Shown here: piece by piece, positions 32,301 through 45,300 of the stretch | Layout: every line of letters starts with the position of its first letter | Position numbering within the stretch: position 1 is the first letter of the stretch | DNA from: Tricholoma matsutake | Taxonomy: Eukaryota > Basidiomycota > Agaricomycetes > Agaricales > Tricholomataceae | DNA length: 64,000 bases | NCBI GenBank assembly: GCA_026075535.2 | Contig: AP026546.1 | Span: 1,488,001 to 1,552,000, forward strand | Direction: 5' to 3' | Translations under genes and position numbers: made by a program | Notes under the pieces: model-generated | Databases searched by the model: none | What the model was told of the DNA's origin: nothing | Seen by the model: the letters and a program-made list of their open reading frames with translations, nothing else

Positions 32301-35300
32301 TGCGCTTCTTCTTTTCTCATTGGGAATAGGGGAGGACGTCATGCTTCTCGCTAACGTCTACTCGGATAGCCAACACAATGCCATCACGCTCTTATTCGAG
32401 AACGTCATGACGATCCCACGCTTACACGTCATGTGCGGCGATTTCAATGTGCGACACGCATCCTGGGATCCCCAGGGGCCTGAACATTCTATCCACGCTG
32501 ACCACTTAGTGGAAACGGCTACGGCATTAGGCCTGACCAGAGCCCTACCAGTAGTGGAGGGCCCTACGCATTTCCCCCCACAACAGGGCCTTCACCCCAC
32601 GGTGATCGACCTGATGTTCGTACCTACAGATCTCAGATTTGTATTGTACTGTGAGATTGTACCTGAAGCCAGGGGGACGTCTGACCACGCCCCTTTGACG
32701 TTAGTATTACCTGGCCCGGGATCTCTGGTTCCGGTCACCAAGTGGTCCATCAAAAAAGGATCCGAGGAGGAAGCATCTTACCGAGATGCTGTCTCCTCCG
32801 CTTTAACTCCGTGGCTAGATTGGCACGGAGATACTTCGGCAGAAATCGATGATGTCGTTTCGGCGATATCAACGATTGTAAACAAGGCATGGGAAAACCA
32901 CGCCAAGGAATCTCGCCTCGGCAAGTCGTCCAAAGGTTGGTGGACAGACGAATGCAGCGGTGCCCTAGACGCCTACAGAGCCTCTCGTGATGAAGGGGAC
33001 TGGAAGCTCTATAGGAAAGTCATGCGACATGCAAAGCGTGACTTCTTCGACGACCGTATCCAGGAAGTGGCTACGATGAACAGACGACCCTGGGACCTGA
33101 TGTCCTGGACTCGTCAACGCAACCTCCCATCGTACGAGGCTATCTCCTATCGGGGAGAACCGTGCAACAATCTGGACTCGCTGTGGGCTGCCCTTGATGG
33201 GTCCTATAATGCCGCATCTGATCGAGAAGTTGATCTGAGCATACTCGAGGAACTTGATCCGGTGCCTGAAAGGGCCTGGATCCCGTTCTCCGTCATGGAA
33301 ATGAAAGAAGTGCTTAACGCGTGCTCTTCCCGTTCCGCTCCAGGTCCCGATCATGTTACGTGGTCGCACCTAAAACACTGGTGCAGCAACCCAGAAGTGG
33401 CAGGGCTTATTACCCGCATTGCTGAGGCGTGCATCACTGCCGGCCATTGGCCGGCTCATTTCAAGGAATCCCTGTCGGTCATCATCCCGAAGCCAGGGAA
33501 ACCTAACTACTCCACCCCTAAGTCGTTCAGGCCCATTGTGCTTCTGAACACTTTGGGCAAATTAGTCGAAAAGATGTTGTCAAGGCGACTTCAGTTCGAC
33601 GGTGTCGCACACGAGGCTTTCGAACAAAACCAGTTTGGAGGCGTCGCCCAGCGTTCCACTGAGGATGCAGGTATCTACCTTACCCACCTAGTCAGAGCAG
33701 GATGGGCCAAGGGACTCAAGACGAGCGTTGTCGCTTTCGACATCGCTCAATTCTTCCCCTCCTTGAACCACCAAGTTCTGTTGGAGATCATCTCTCGGTC
33801 GGGGTTCCCTGCGCAAGTAGTGAACTTCTTCCGTTCATATCTTGTCGGTCGCAAAACGACCTACAAATGGAACGCTTTCTCATCTGGCTCCTTTGCAGCC
33901 GATGTGGGAGTGGGCCAAGGCTCTGCCCTGTCCCCTGTCTTATCGGCGTTATATTTAACGCCCATTATGAAGCTCTTCAGAAGGAGCGAAATCGGCAGAG
34001 ATGTCGATCTCATGTCGTATGTGAACGATGGCACTCTCATCGCCCGCTCTCCACAGCTGGAGGATAACCTCCCCCTGCTCAAAAAAGCGTATGGCTGGAT
34101 TTTCCAGGCGTTCACTTCCCTCGGGCTCGTCCTTGAACACGACAAGTCTGAAGTATTTCATTTCTCAAGGGCGAGGAGGTTCACTCCCCTACCCATTGAT
34201 CTCGGATTCGCCCCCTACACGGGCAATACCCCTCTCAAACCCAAGGTCACCTGGAGGTACCTTGGCTTTTTCTTTGACCGCAAGCTCTCCTTCAAGGAGC
34301 ACACGCGGTTCTACTCCACCAAAGCCCTTACCACTGCAAGGGCAATGGGAATGCTCGGCAATTCTGTCAGAGGGTTAACCCCTATGCAGAAACGCCTTCT
34401 GTACCGTTCATGTGTCGTGCCTATTATGACATACGGACTTAGACTATGGCACTTCAAAGGCGCTCGCGTCAAAGGTGTCATCAAAACGCTGGCCCAGGTG
34501 CAGTCCATTGCTGCTCGCTGGATCCTCGGTGCCTTCAGAACCACCCCTATCGGCGGTCTGGAAAGTATCGCAGGACTGCTGCCCATGCAGCTGTTACTGC
34601 GCCGCCTAGTCGACAGAGGGGTATTCAGAACCCCCCTATTGGCCCCATCACACCCCCTAAGAGCGATCTTGGGACCCAATCACGTCGGTACCACCCACTC
34701 TCATGAGCTAGGGCTCTGGGGAGGGAACGTGCTAGACACACTAAACCTTCAGGGTCCATCTGTCGCCTCGGCTGCAGCTCTAGCCCTCGTACCAGGCGAT
34801 GAATTCGACCCCTTTGGGGAAGAAAACACACCTGGAAACAGAGTGAAGGATCTATTCCCAACTCGTTTCTCCTCTCATCGCCTCACCTCCAAGGAGGATG
34901 GAGCGAAGAACTCTTACAGGAGTGACCTCGATAAGGCCTGGGCCTCTGCCCAGGTCGAGGAAGACACTCTCGTCGTTGCAGTGGACGCTTCGGTGCCCAC
35001 AGATGCCAAATTCCAAGCAGTCGCCTGCGCTCTTGTCTTCGGACAGGGAGAACAGGTGGATCGCGTTGTCTCAGCTTCTGGGAGGAGAACCCCCCCTGAA
35101 GTCGAACTCTTTGCTCTCCAACTGGGCGTCTCAGCTGCTTGCAGCAGAAGATGCAAGAAGTTGGTGATTTTCTCGGATTCAACTATGGGCATTGAGTCCC
35201 TAATTGATCCAAAACCACGTTCTGGGCAGGTATTCGCCCTGGACGCCTGTCGCTCCCTTCGTCCCTGGTTAGATGGAGACGAGGAGAGGATCGTTACATT

Positions 35301-38056
35301 CTGGCATGTCCCCTCGAAGTTCGAGTGGAACGTACACAAGATGGCTCATGATGTAGCTACATCTACCAAGATCTCAGTGGGCAGACACCCGCGGACGTCT
35401 TTAGACTATCTTTTTTTTTTTTTTTTTTTTGGGTCAAAAGTTTATAACGCGGCGCCCGATCGCAGTCCGCGGTAGAGACGTACAAACGAAGTACACTACG
35501 CCCAGCCCAAGTCCTCCTCCTGCTGATCTTCGCACCAACCACCTGGATAGCTGCAAAGGCCACTAAGGGGGCTCCCTTTATCGAGTAAACGGACTTGCCA
35601 GTGGTGGCGTACCGACAACCCGGACTTGACGATGCCGTGTTCCCCGAATCCCTACGGGTATGAGTGCAAGATTTAGGGGATATTGCCGCCCCGACGTGAG
35701 CCTCCCAGCTCGGAAAGGAAGGCGCAATCAGCGTTAAAGCTGTAGCGCACAACCGACAGCGGATCTGAAAGCGCTCAGGCGCCTCCCCGAACCGGTACCT
35801 AGGTTCGTGTCCCCCCTCCCTGACAGTCGCTCCTGAACACGGGTTAACGGACTCGTCTGGTGCCCTGCGGCCACCCCGACATACCGATAACACTAGCTAG
35901 AACCAGACGGGGGTCATACGCCCTGCGCGCACAACCTATCCTGGGTCCCACGCAAGTGAGTTGAACGACCCTAGTACTGGGTTATTGTCCATAAATTCAG
36001 TGAAGCCTTCGACAGAGTCTGGGCTTGCACGAGTCTCTTTGCGATCCACCTTGTGGCAGACGCGTAGTAGGTGGTCTCGAGTCTGTATCTCGGGACCAAG
36101 ACACCAACATTGGTACTCCCCGTCAAGGGATAAGCGTTGACGATACTCCCCTATAGGAGCATGGCCAGTAATCATGCGGGTTGAACGAGAAGTCAACGTG
36201 GTGTTGCTCCCCATAGCTTTCAGCCAAGGCCCACCTTTGTGAGTCGAGGGTAAAACTGGTTTTCCACCTACTCCCTTGAGTTGGTAGAAGTGTCGTCCAC
36301 GGTACGCAGGGTCTGCGAACCGAGTGTGCCAATCCTTACAAATGGCCTTTTCGACCTGGTTTTTAAGGTAATCTAGAGACGTCCGCGGGTGTCTGCCCAC
36401 GGAGATCTTGGTAGATGTAGCAACATCGTGAGCCATCTTGTGTACGTTCCACTCGAATTTCGAGGGGACATGCCAGAATGTGACGTTCCTCTCCTCATTC
36501 CCGGATAGCCAGGGACGAAGGGAGCGGCAAGCGTCCAGAGCGAAGATTTGCTCAGACCGTGGTTTTGGATCGACTAGGGACTCAATGCCCGTAGTAGAGT
36601 CCAAAAAGATCACCAACTTTTTGCAGCCTCTGCTGCACGCAGCCGAAACGCCCAGTTGGAGAGCAAAAAGTTCGACTTCTGGGGGGGTTCTCCTCCCCGA
36701 AGCTGAGACAACGCGATCCACCTGCTCTCCTTGTCCGAAGACAAGAGCGCAGGCGACAGCTTGGAATTTGGCATCTGTGGGCACCGAGGCGTCCACTGCA
36801 ACGACCAGAGTGTCTTCCTCGACTTGGGCGGACGCCCAGGCCTTGTCGAGGTCACTCCTGTAAGAATTCCTCGCTCCACCCTCCTTAGAGGTGAGGCGAT
36901 GAGAAGAGAAGCGAGTGGGGAACAAATCCTTCACTCTGTTTCCAGGTGTGTTTTCTTCCCCAAAGGGGTCGAATTCATCGCCTGATACTAAGGCCAACGC
37001 TGCAGCCGAGGCGACAGACGGCCCTTGCAGGGTTAGTGTGTCGAGCACGTTCCCTCCCCAGAGTCCAAGCTCATGAGAGTGGGTGGTGCCGACGTGATTA
37101 GGCCCTAAGATCGCTCTTAGGGGGTGTGATGGAGCCAGTAGAGGGGTCCTGAATACCCCTCTGTCGACTAAGCGACGCAGTAACAGCTGCATGGGCAGCA
37201 GTCCTGCGATACTTTCCAGGCCACCGATAGGGGTGGTTCTGAATGCACCGAGGATCCAACGTGCAGCGATGGACTGCACTTGGGCCAACGTCTTGATGAC
37301 ACCCTTGACGCGAGCGCCTTTGAAGTGCCATAATCTGAGTCCGTATGTCATAATGGGTACGACGCACGAACGGTAGAGTAAGCGTTTCTGCATGGGGGTT
37401 AGCCCTCTGACAGAATTGCCCAACATTCCCATCGCTCTCGCAGTGGTGAGAGCTTTGGTGGAGTAGAATCGCGTATGCTCCTTGAAGGAGAGCTTACGGT
37501 CAAAGAAGAATCCGAGGTACCTCCAGGTAACCTTGGGTTTTAAGGGAGTGTTGCCCGTGTATGGGGCAAATCCGAGATCGATGGGTAAGGGAGTGAATCT
37601 CCTTGCCCTTGAGAAGTGGAAGATTTCAGACTTGTCGTGCTCCAAGACAAGTCCGAGGGAAGTGAACGCCTGGAATATCCAGCCGTACGCTTTTTTCAGC
37701 AAGGGGAGGTTATCCTCCAGCTGTGAGGAGCGGGCGATGAGAGTGCCATCGTCCACATAAGACATGAGATCGACTTCTCCGCCGATTTCGCTTCTTCTGA
37801 AGAGCTTCATGATAGGCGTTAGGTATAGCGCCGATAAGACAGGGGACAGGGCAGAGCCTTGGCCCACTCCCACATCAGCTGCAAAGGAGCCAGATGAGAA
37901 AGCGTTCCATGTGTAGGTCGTTTTGCGACCGACTAGATATGAACGGAAGAAGTTTACTACTTGTGCAGGGAACCCCGACCGAGAGATGATCTCCAGCAGA
38001 ACCTGGTGGTTCAAGGAGGGGAAGAATTGAGCGATGTCGAAAGCGACAATGCCATC

Positions 38057-38180
38057 GCTTCTTGTCTTCTTACCGCGATGTGCACAGCCACAAAAATCTT
38101 CGTCGACACCGTTTTCTACTTTTGCAGCTCAATCCGTCCACGATCTCAGCGATCCGGTATCATCAGCGTCTTACCAACGC
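38057..38180 (+). promoter_or_regulatory. LINE-A 5' leader / putative internal promoter
   Basis: The 124 nt from the 5' terminus to the ORF1 ATG are conserved in A3, A5, A8 and the B12 chimera (TTCGTCGACACCGTTTTC, GATCCGGTA). All full-length copies start at the same base and lie in unrelated target contexts, so transcription must start at the element's own edge, as for LINE internal promoters. I see no TATA-like box. The promoter role is inferred from position only. Confidence 0.45.
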
Positions 38181-41100
38181 ATGTCAGATTCAATATCCAG
38201 AAGAGGGGGGAGATCGGGTGAGGCGATGGATGAGGGGAGACCTTCTAGATCCGGTACGCCCAGAACTCCTGGCGACGACCCAATTGACTCCCTGCGGCTC
38301 TCTTCGAGCCGCAGATCCACACAGAACGCACCCTCAGTAGGTCCTCACAGGACACAAAGAGGTTCTCCAACCCCCTCCCCCTATGGGGCGGGCATCGTCA
38401 CTCCGCGAGCACAGCGTTTCAGCGTGCCAGCGCTATCTTCCAGGGATGCGACTGCGTCTCCTGTACCTCCGGCCACCCCTTCTACACCTGCTTCGTGGGC
38501 GGATGAAGTGGCCGATAATATCTCTACCCACGTCATTCAGGACACGGAGATGGCTAGCGACGACTGGAGTGGACCCCAGACCTTCGCCAAAGACCTGGGA
38601 GAATACGCTGAAGGATTCCGAATCGTTCTCAACAGGACGGGATCCCGACGACCGACTGCTGAAGATCGGCAGATCATAGCGGAACGACTAGGCTCGGTGC
38701 TGGTAGCAGCTGCCGAGGCTGGTTTCGATCGCAACTCGGGGAACGCTACGCTCCGAGGCGCATTAGACAGAATGGCAGGGGGCAGTAAACGACCTAGGTC
38801 GGGCACTGTCACCAACGATCCCAATGTGGATTATCTGGAGGGATGGGATGGGCAATGCCCCCCCCCTCACAAATCAGCGAGGACTCGAGGCCCGAAAGGG
38901 GCTCGACCTCTTCCTAAACCTCCAACAGGGGGCGTCTCTTCGTCATGGGGTCGAGGACCACCTCCCCCCGTGAACTGGTCCACCAGGCCTTCGGGCAAGG
39001 GGACCTTTGCTCAGGTTGCTCGCTTCCCTGGGGGGCGAGCTCCCAACACATCCATGGATGGCCTTGTGCGTCTAGCCAAGGCCTTCCCTGAACTTCCAAC
39101 CGATAAGCTGGCTGATATACAGCAGCACGTCGGCCCGTCTAAACCGAAGGCCGCTAAGCCCTCACCTACTGTTCACGGACCGTCGAGAAGACAGGTCCTA
39201 GTTCACGTTCGTCCCCCCCTCGGGGCTGAGACGAACCCTGCCGATTTCCTGGACCACGTCCGGACCACTCTCGTACTGCACCACTCCAAACTAGTGGCCC
39301 AGTCCGCATCAATGCACGCTGGTAATCTATCAGTAGCTACAGACGTTGTTGCCTCCGAGGAGGACCTTCGATGCTTCAAGGAAGCCGCTCACAAGGCGTT
39401 CCCTTTCGCGCTGCAGGTGGATGCAGCGTTACCCACATCCACATCGTACCTTAAGTTGGTCGATGTGCCATTTATCGCTAACGATAAGGCGTTAACGCCT
39501 GACGTCGTCATTGCACACCTGGGGAAGTCTGGTATATCGGACCTCACGGTGCTTCAAGTCCCTCCCCGCGTAGTACGTGATTCGAAGATGTCGGATACGT
39601 GCACCGTCTATCTTAACATCGCTGACTCAGTCAGCGGTGCACGAGCCAAAGCTCTTATCGGTCGGGGTGTCCAATTTGGACGCTACGTCGCTTATGTTAG
39701 GGCAGCCAGGGCAAATCCTGGCCTGCCTCTTTGCCAACGATGCTGGAAGTGGGGTCACCCCACCCCGGCATGCAGAGCTCCACAGACCAGATGCCCGATC
39801 TGTGCAGGCCCACACCGCAAGGAGCACCATCGTGCTCTTGCAGGGTGTTGTAAGGGAAACGCGCTCCTTGACTTGTTACAACCACCATAAACAGTGGTAA
39901 ACACCTCTGCTCAACGTTGCATGCGACGTCGACACCTCAATTTTCGTCCGATTTTCGATCGGATTTCACCATCACGAACGCTCTCGGCGTCTCCAGGCCT
40001 ACCCTGATTTGCTAAGAGATCCGTCCATCCAATCTCCGTGGATGTCCCGGTCATTGTTTTTGACAATGGCTGCTATCTGTCTCGTTCTCCTGGGCTTCGA
40101 GGATCCTGACTAGGTGAGTGTTGTTTATGAAAGAGTAGTCTGGGTCCCTCTGGGGGCTTAGAGTGGGTGTGGGATGCCTGCTTCAACGCTCGCCCAAGTC
40201 GACACACTCGTTTAGATGGGGGAGGTCTGGCTTAGGGAGAAGGGACGTTATCACTGGATTGCTAGGTGTCTGGGAGGCTTCTAGCCTCCATGCTCTGTGA
40301 GTTTCTATTACTAGAGACATGCTACACTGACTACCCGTTGGAATACACCATCGTTAAAAGGGGCCGGGCGATGGTGCCCCCTGGCGGCTAGGTCGACACC
40401 TTGGTGGCCGCCACTCTCCACCAACTCTCTACCTCCGGTGCTCACTCTTCTAGGGTGGTATGACCCGGGTTCAATCTTCTCCCACTAGGTTACAGGATGT
40501 GCGGCCTGTCCCCCCCTCGGAGCGTTCGGAGGCAGTATCGGGTGGACCCGGAATAGAGATAAGGGACCAGCTGTTATCGATGGCACGCTACGTATCTTGA
40601 TTTCTACTATCACCTACTAGCACTAACTTCCCCTCTCAATGCCTAAACGGCGAACTAGAGCGCAAACACCACGCTGGGGTCTACACGACCCCTCCCTGAT
40701 TACGGGCGACATCTATGATGATGACGTCCAAGACTACGACACCCGGTACGATCATGACGATCCGGATGTAGCTACTGCCCTACGGGCAGTTAGAGATCTA
40801 TGGGCTGGAGAAGACCTCTCCGACCCTGAGGATGACGAGGATTCTCTTGCTATGCAGGAGGCCCTCGATTATGCTGAGAGCAGCCCCAAGCTAGCCTCGA
40901 GGCAAATGATCGACCGTGTGCTGTGGGCGCAGGACGTCCATGTCGCACATAAACGATGGACTCGCAGTCTCGAACGCGAGGACATGTACGCTCAGGAGCT
41001 CGGCATTGCTGAGCTCTTCTATCCGGAGGCATCCCCTGCCCCGTTACCGCCTTTGCCCCCCATCCCTGAGCTGGTGGAGGACGAAGCGCCGTTATCTGTG

Positions 41101-42066
41101 AATGAGAGGCTGGAAATCGAAGCCACCTCTCATGCCATGCTACACCAACTCGACGCGATGACCATGTTCGTTGGTACCGTCCGCACGTCCGCCGTTCCCC
41201 CTGCAGAGAGGAACGCTTGGCGCCAAATGGCCTGGGAGTTATTCACGACCACCTGGCGACTGTCTGAGACGATGTCGGCGGAACTAGCAGCCGTTCCGAC
41301 ACCTCTCGATCTCACGTCTCCGGCAGCCTTCCGGGCTTCCTATGCGGCGGTGCACACCACTCAATCAGAGCCTCAATCTGGGGAACCCTCGTCCCCAGCA
41401 CGGCGCCGTCGTCCTCGAGGTCCTCGTGGACAGCAGCGCCGCAACTAGTACAGGGGGCTATCCCCCTCTACGTTCACGGCCACCAAGTAACTGGTGGCCA
41501 CTATCGGGATGGTGACATGGTGTCGCTTCCCTATACCTTCCCCCCACTGCGGGGGGGACGATGTCATCGAGTGCGTGCACATGGGTGCACTTGCTCGAGG
41601 GGGGTCTCGGCCCCCTACTTACGGCGGTCACGGTGAATAACCAGGTGAACAACCACCCGCCTTGTTACTGTCACTCGTGCACAACACGGTGATGGTCCAC
41701 CTCATTCGTCTGGGGTGGCCAATCCTCGTTGGCTGGAAAAACGCAAACGGTTATTCCTCCCGCAAGGGGGGATTTACGGTGAATTAACACTGCTGCGCCT
41801 GGTCTGGCCTCGGTCGGACATGTGGCTGGGGGACCGTTTGCTCCAGGGGGCGATCTAATGGCTAACTTCGGGAGGGGGGGGCGCCCCCTCCAGATTATTG
41901 CCTTTCCTGGCTGAGAGGCCAACGTCTGTGGAACTGCCCGCCTAAAGGTGGCTAAAACGGGGACCTGAGTGGGATATGGGCGAGGGGAACGCGTAGATAA
42001 AGTAGTACCCAAGTTTGTACCTTGCTCCGCGGACTGCGTTTGAGCCCCGCGTTATAAATTCTGATC

Positions 42067-42103
<37 letters not shown>

Positions 42104-42345
42104 GTAAGGGAAATGCGAAAGCGAACCCCCCGGTCCCAGCTACCCCAGAAGGGGCAGCCTGTCCTCACCCGGCTAGGTGTATCAACTGCCGCAAAAACCA
42201 CGCATCTGACGATCGTCGATGCAATTTCTGGCGACATCGCTTTGATCGTGACTGGATCAAGGCTCGCTATGACGAGGTGAGTGCGAAACGCAATTCTCGC
42301 TCCCCTCCTGCTTACCATCCCACAGGACGCGGTGGCCGAACGTAA
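38181..42345 (+). CDS. LINE-A ORF1 (A8), interrupted by B7
   Basis: Two blocks, 38181-39862 and 42117-42345, totalling 1911 nt (636 codons plus stop). B7 sits between the second and third zinc knuckles, just after HRKEHHRALAGCCKGN. The third knuckle CINCRKNHASDDRRC and the C-terminus are in the right block. The MSDS start is used; upstream in-frame codons extend into the flanking A7 sequence and are not element sequence. The stop TAA abuts the ORF2 ATG. Confidence 0.88.
39863..42100 (+). mobile_element. NAR-B element B7, subtype I, full length
   Basis: Sense full-length element in A8 ORF1. The target duplication is GTTGTAAGGGAAACGC (39847-39862), with GTTGTAAGGGAAATGC at 42101-42116, one C/T difference. 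The A run is long (42068-42100, 33 A). Leader, intact ORF and hairpin-rich 3' UTR are as in B1. Confidence 0.94.
40639..41448 (+). CDS. NAR-B ORF protein, subtype I (269 aa), copy B7
   Basis: Intact 269-aa protein with the same layout as B1: basic MPKRRTR start, acidic residues 21-75, QELGIAELFYPE, proline-rich 132-145, conserved core 162-238 and arginine-rich tail. It differs from B1 at a handful of residues (YDDD for YDDG, ASRQM for ASRQT, MYAQE for MYTQE, FVGTVRT for FIGTVCT). Function unknown. The start is the first ATG after the leader, preceded by CTCTCA as in the other subtype I copies. Confidence 0.86.
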   Translation: MPKRRTRAQTPRWGLHDPSLITGDIYDDDVQDYDTRYDHDDPDVATALRAVRDLWAGEDLSDPEDDEDSLAMQEALDYAESSPKLASRQMIDRVLWAQDVHVAHKRWTRSLEREDMYAQELGIAELFYPEASPAPLPPLPPIPELVEDEAPLSVNERLEIEATSHAMLHQLDAMTMFVGTVRTSAVPPAERNAWRQMAWELFTTTWRLSETMSAELAAVPTPLDLTSPAAFRASYAAVHTTQSEPQSGEPSSPARRRRPRGPRGQQRRN

Positions 42346-45300
42346 ATGAGGGACAGACTTAGATCTACCCCACAGTTACGCATATTTAGTCAGAATGTAA
42401 ATCGAAATTGGGGTTACATGGACTCGATACTGGCAGATTTCGTAGATGATTACGATTTGCTCTTCATTCAAGAGCCTCCTTGGCGACTAATAAGACACGC
42501 CCCCTCTGCCTACAACAGGGAAGGGGAAGAAGTTATAGGCGCACCAATGAGCCCTAACTGGGGAACCTTAGTGCGCCCATCGGGAATTGACTCCCCTCCA
42601 CGCGTTGCTGTCTATTTTGCGAACAGCATCGCTAATCTAAGACCGGGTCTCAGACGGGATCTGATCGATGATCGGGACATCCTCCTCTTCTCCCTGGGTA
42701 TAGGGGAAGATGTCATGCTATTTGCTAACGTCTACTCGGACAGCCAGCACTCAGCCATTACGCTCTTGTTCGAGAACGTCATGCTGATCCCCCGCCTACA
42801 CTTTATGTGTGGTGACTTCAACGTGAGGCACGCCTCCTGGGACCCCCAGGGGCCTGAACACTCCATCCATGCTGACCACTTAGTGGAAACGGCGAAGGCA
42901 CTAGGCCTGACCAGAGCTCTACCAGTAGTGGAGGGCCCTACCCATTTCCCCCCACAACAGGGCCTTCACCCCACGGTGATCGACCTGATGTTCGTACCTA
43001 CAGATCTCAGATTTGTACTGTACTGCGAAATTGTACCTGAAGCCAGGGGGACGTCTGACCACGCCCCTCTGACATTAGTGCTACCTGGCCCGGGATCTTT
43101 GGTCCCGGTCACCAAGTGGTCCATCAAAAAAGGATCCGAGGAGGAAGCATCTTATCGGGATGCTGTCTCCTCCGCTTTAACTCCGTGGCTAAATTGGCAC
43201 GGAGATACTTCGGCAGAGATCGATGAGGTCGTTTCGGCGATATCAACGATCTTAAACAAGGCATGGGAAAACCATGCCAAGGAATCTCGCCTCGGCAAGT
43301 CGTCCAAGGGCTGGTGGACAGACGAGTGCAGTGGTGCTCTAGACGCTTACAGAGCCTCTCGTGATGAGGGGGACTGGAAGCTCTACAGGAAGGTTATGCG
43401 ACATGCAAAGCGTGACTTCTTCGATGACCGTATCCAAGAGGTGGCTACGATGAATAGACGACCCTGGGACCTAATGTCCTGGACTCGTCAACGCAACCTC
43501 CCGTCGTATGAGGCGATCTCCTATCGGGGAGAACCTTGTAACGATCTGGACTCTCTGTGGGCTGCCCTTGATGGGTCCTATAACGCCGCATCTGATCGAG
43601 AAGTCGATCTGAGCATACTCGAGGAACTTGATCCGGTGCCTGAAAGGGCCTGGACCCCGTTCTCCGTCACGGAAATGAAAGAAGCGCTTAGCGCGTGCTC
43701 TTCCCGTTCCGCTCCAGGTCCCGATCATGTTACGTGGTCGCACCTAAAACACTGGTGCAGCAACCCAGAAGTGGCAGGGCTCATAACCCGCATTGCTGAG
43801 GCGTGCATCACTGCTGGTCATTGGCCGGCTCATTTCAAGGAATCCCTGTCGGTCATCATCCCGAAGCCAGGGAAACCTAACTATTCTACCCCTAAGTCGT
43901 TCAGGCCTATTGTGTTGCTGAACACTTTGGGCAAACTAGTCGAGAAGATGCTGTCAAGGCGTCTTCAGTTCGACGGTGTCGCACACGAGGCCTTCGAGCA
44001 AAATCAGTTCGGAGGTGTCGCCCAGCGTTCCACTGAGGACGCAGGTATCTATCTCACCCACCTGGTTAGAGCTGGGTGGGCTAAAGGACTCAAAACAAGC
44101 GTTGTCGCTTTCGACATCGCTCAGTTTTTCCCCTCCCTGAACCATCAGGTTCTGTTGGAAATCATCTCTCGGTCAGGGTTTCCTACGCAAGTAGTAAACT
44201 TCTTCCGATCGTATCTGGTCGGTTGCAAAACGACTTACAAATGGAACGCTTTCTCATCTGGCTCCTTTGCAGCCGATGTGGGTGTGGGTCAAGGCTCTGC
44301 CTTGTCCCCCGTCTTGTCAGCGTTGTACTTAACGCCTATCATGAAGCTCTTCAGAAGAAGCGAGATCGGCAGAGATGTCGATCTTATGTCGTATGTAGAC
44401 GATGGGACTCTCATCGCCCGCTCTCCACAGCTGGAGGACAACCTCCCCCTGCTCAAAAAAGCGTATGGCTGGATATTCCAGGCGTTCACCTCCCTCGGGC
44501 TTGTCCTTGAACACGACAAGTCTGAAATATTTCATTTCTCGAGGGCGAGGAGGTTCACTCCCCTACCCATTGATCTCGGATTCGCCCCGTACACGGGCAA
44601 TACCCCCCTCAAACCCAAGGTCACCTGGAGGTACCTCGGCTTTTTCTTCGACCGTAAGCTCTCCTTCAAGGAACACACGCGGTTCTACTCCACCAAAGCC
44701 CTCACCACTGCGAGGGCGATGGGAATGCTCGGCAATTCTGTCAGAGGGCTAACCCCTATGCAGAAACGCCTCCTTTACCGTTCATGTGTCGTACCTATCA
44801 TGACATACGGACTCAGACTATGGCACTTCAAGGGCGCTCGCGTCAAAGGTGTCATCAAGACGTTGGCCCAAGTGCAGTCCATTGCTGCACGTTGGATCCT
44901 CGGTGCATTCAGAACCACCCCAATTGGCGGCCTGGAAAGTATCGCTGGACTGCTGCCTATGCAGATGTTACTGCGTCGTTTAGTCGACAGAGGGGTGTTT
45001 AGAACCCCCCTATTGGCTCCATCACACCCCCTAAGAGCAATATTAGGGCCCAATCACGTCGGCACCACCCACTCTCATGAGCTTGGACTCTGGGGAGGGA
45101 ACGTGCTCGACACACTCACCTTGCAAGGGCCGTCTGTCGCTTCGGCTGCAGCCTTGGCCCTCGTACCAGGCGATGAATTCGACCCCTTTGGGGAAGAAAA
45201 CACACCTGGAAACAGAGTGAAGGATTTATTCCCCACTCGTTTCTCCTCTCATCGCCTCACCTCTAAGGAGGATGGAGCAAGGAACTCTTACAGGAGTGAC

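Larger units (their letters stand above)
24224..35410 (+). mobile_element. LINE-A copy A5, split by A6 and B6, cut by A7
   Basis: Sense LINE beginning at GCTTCTTGTCCTCC (24224) inside A4. ORF1 is split by A6 and ORF2 by B6, and the element is cut at ORF2 residue about 1146 by the poly-T of A7 (35411). Its 3' end should lie right of the window, beyond the nested insertions. The blocks are 24224-24548, 28386-30445 and 32322-35410. The RT active site reads YVND instead of YVDD (34018-34029). Confidence 0.92.
30096..35410 (+). pseudogene. LINE-A ORF2 (A5), split by B6, RT active site changed, 3' end missing
   Basis: Blocks 30096-30445 and 32322-35410 cover residues 1 to about 1146. Endonuclease motifs are intact. 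The RT catalytic motif reads YVNDG, because codon 34024-34026 is AAC where the other copies have an Asp codon (GAC). That Asp is one of the two metal-binding residues of the motif, so the enzyme should be dead. RNase H residues remain. The frame reads into the A7 poly-T as phenylalanines at its end. The ATG directly abuts the ORF1 TAA. Confidence 0.88.
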
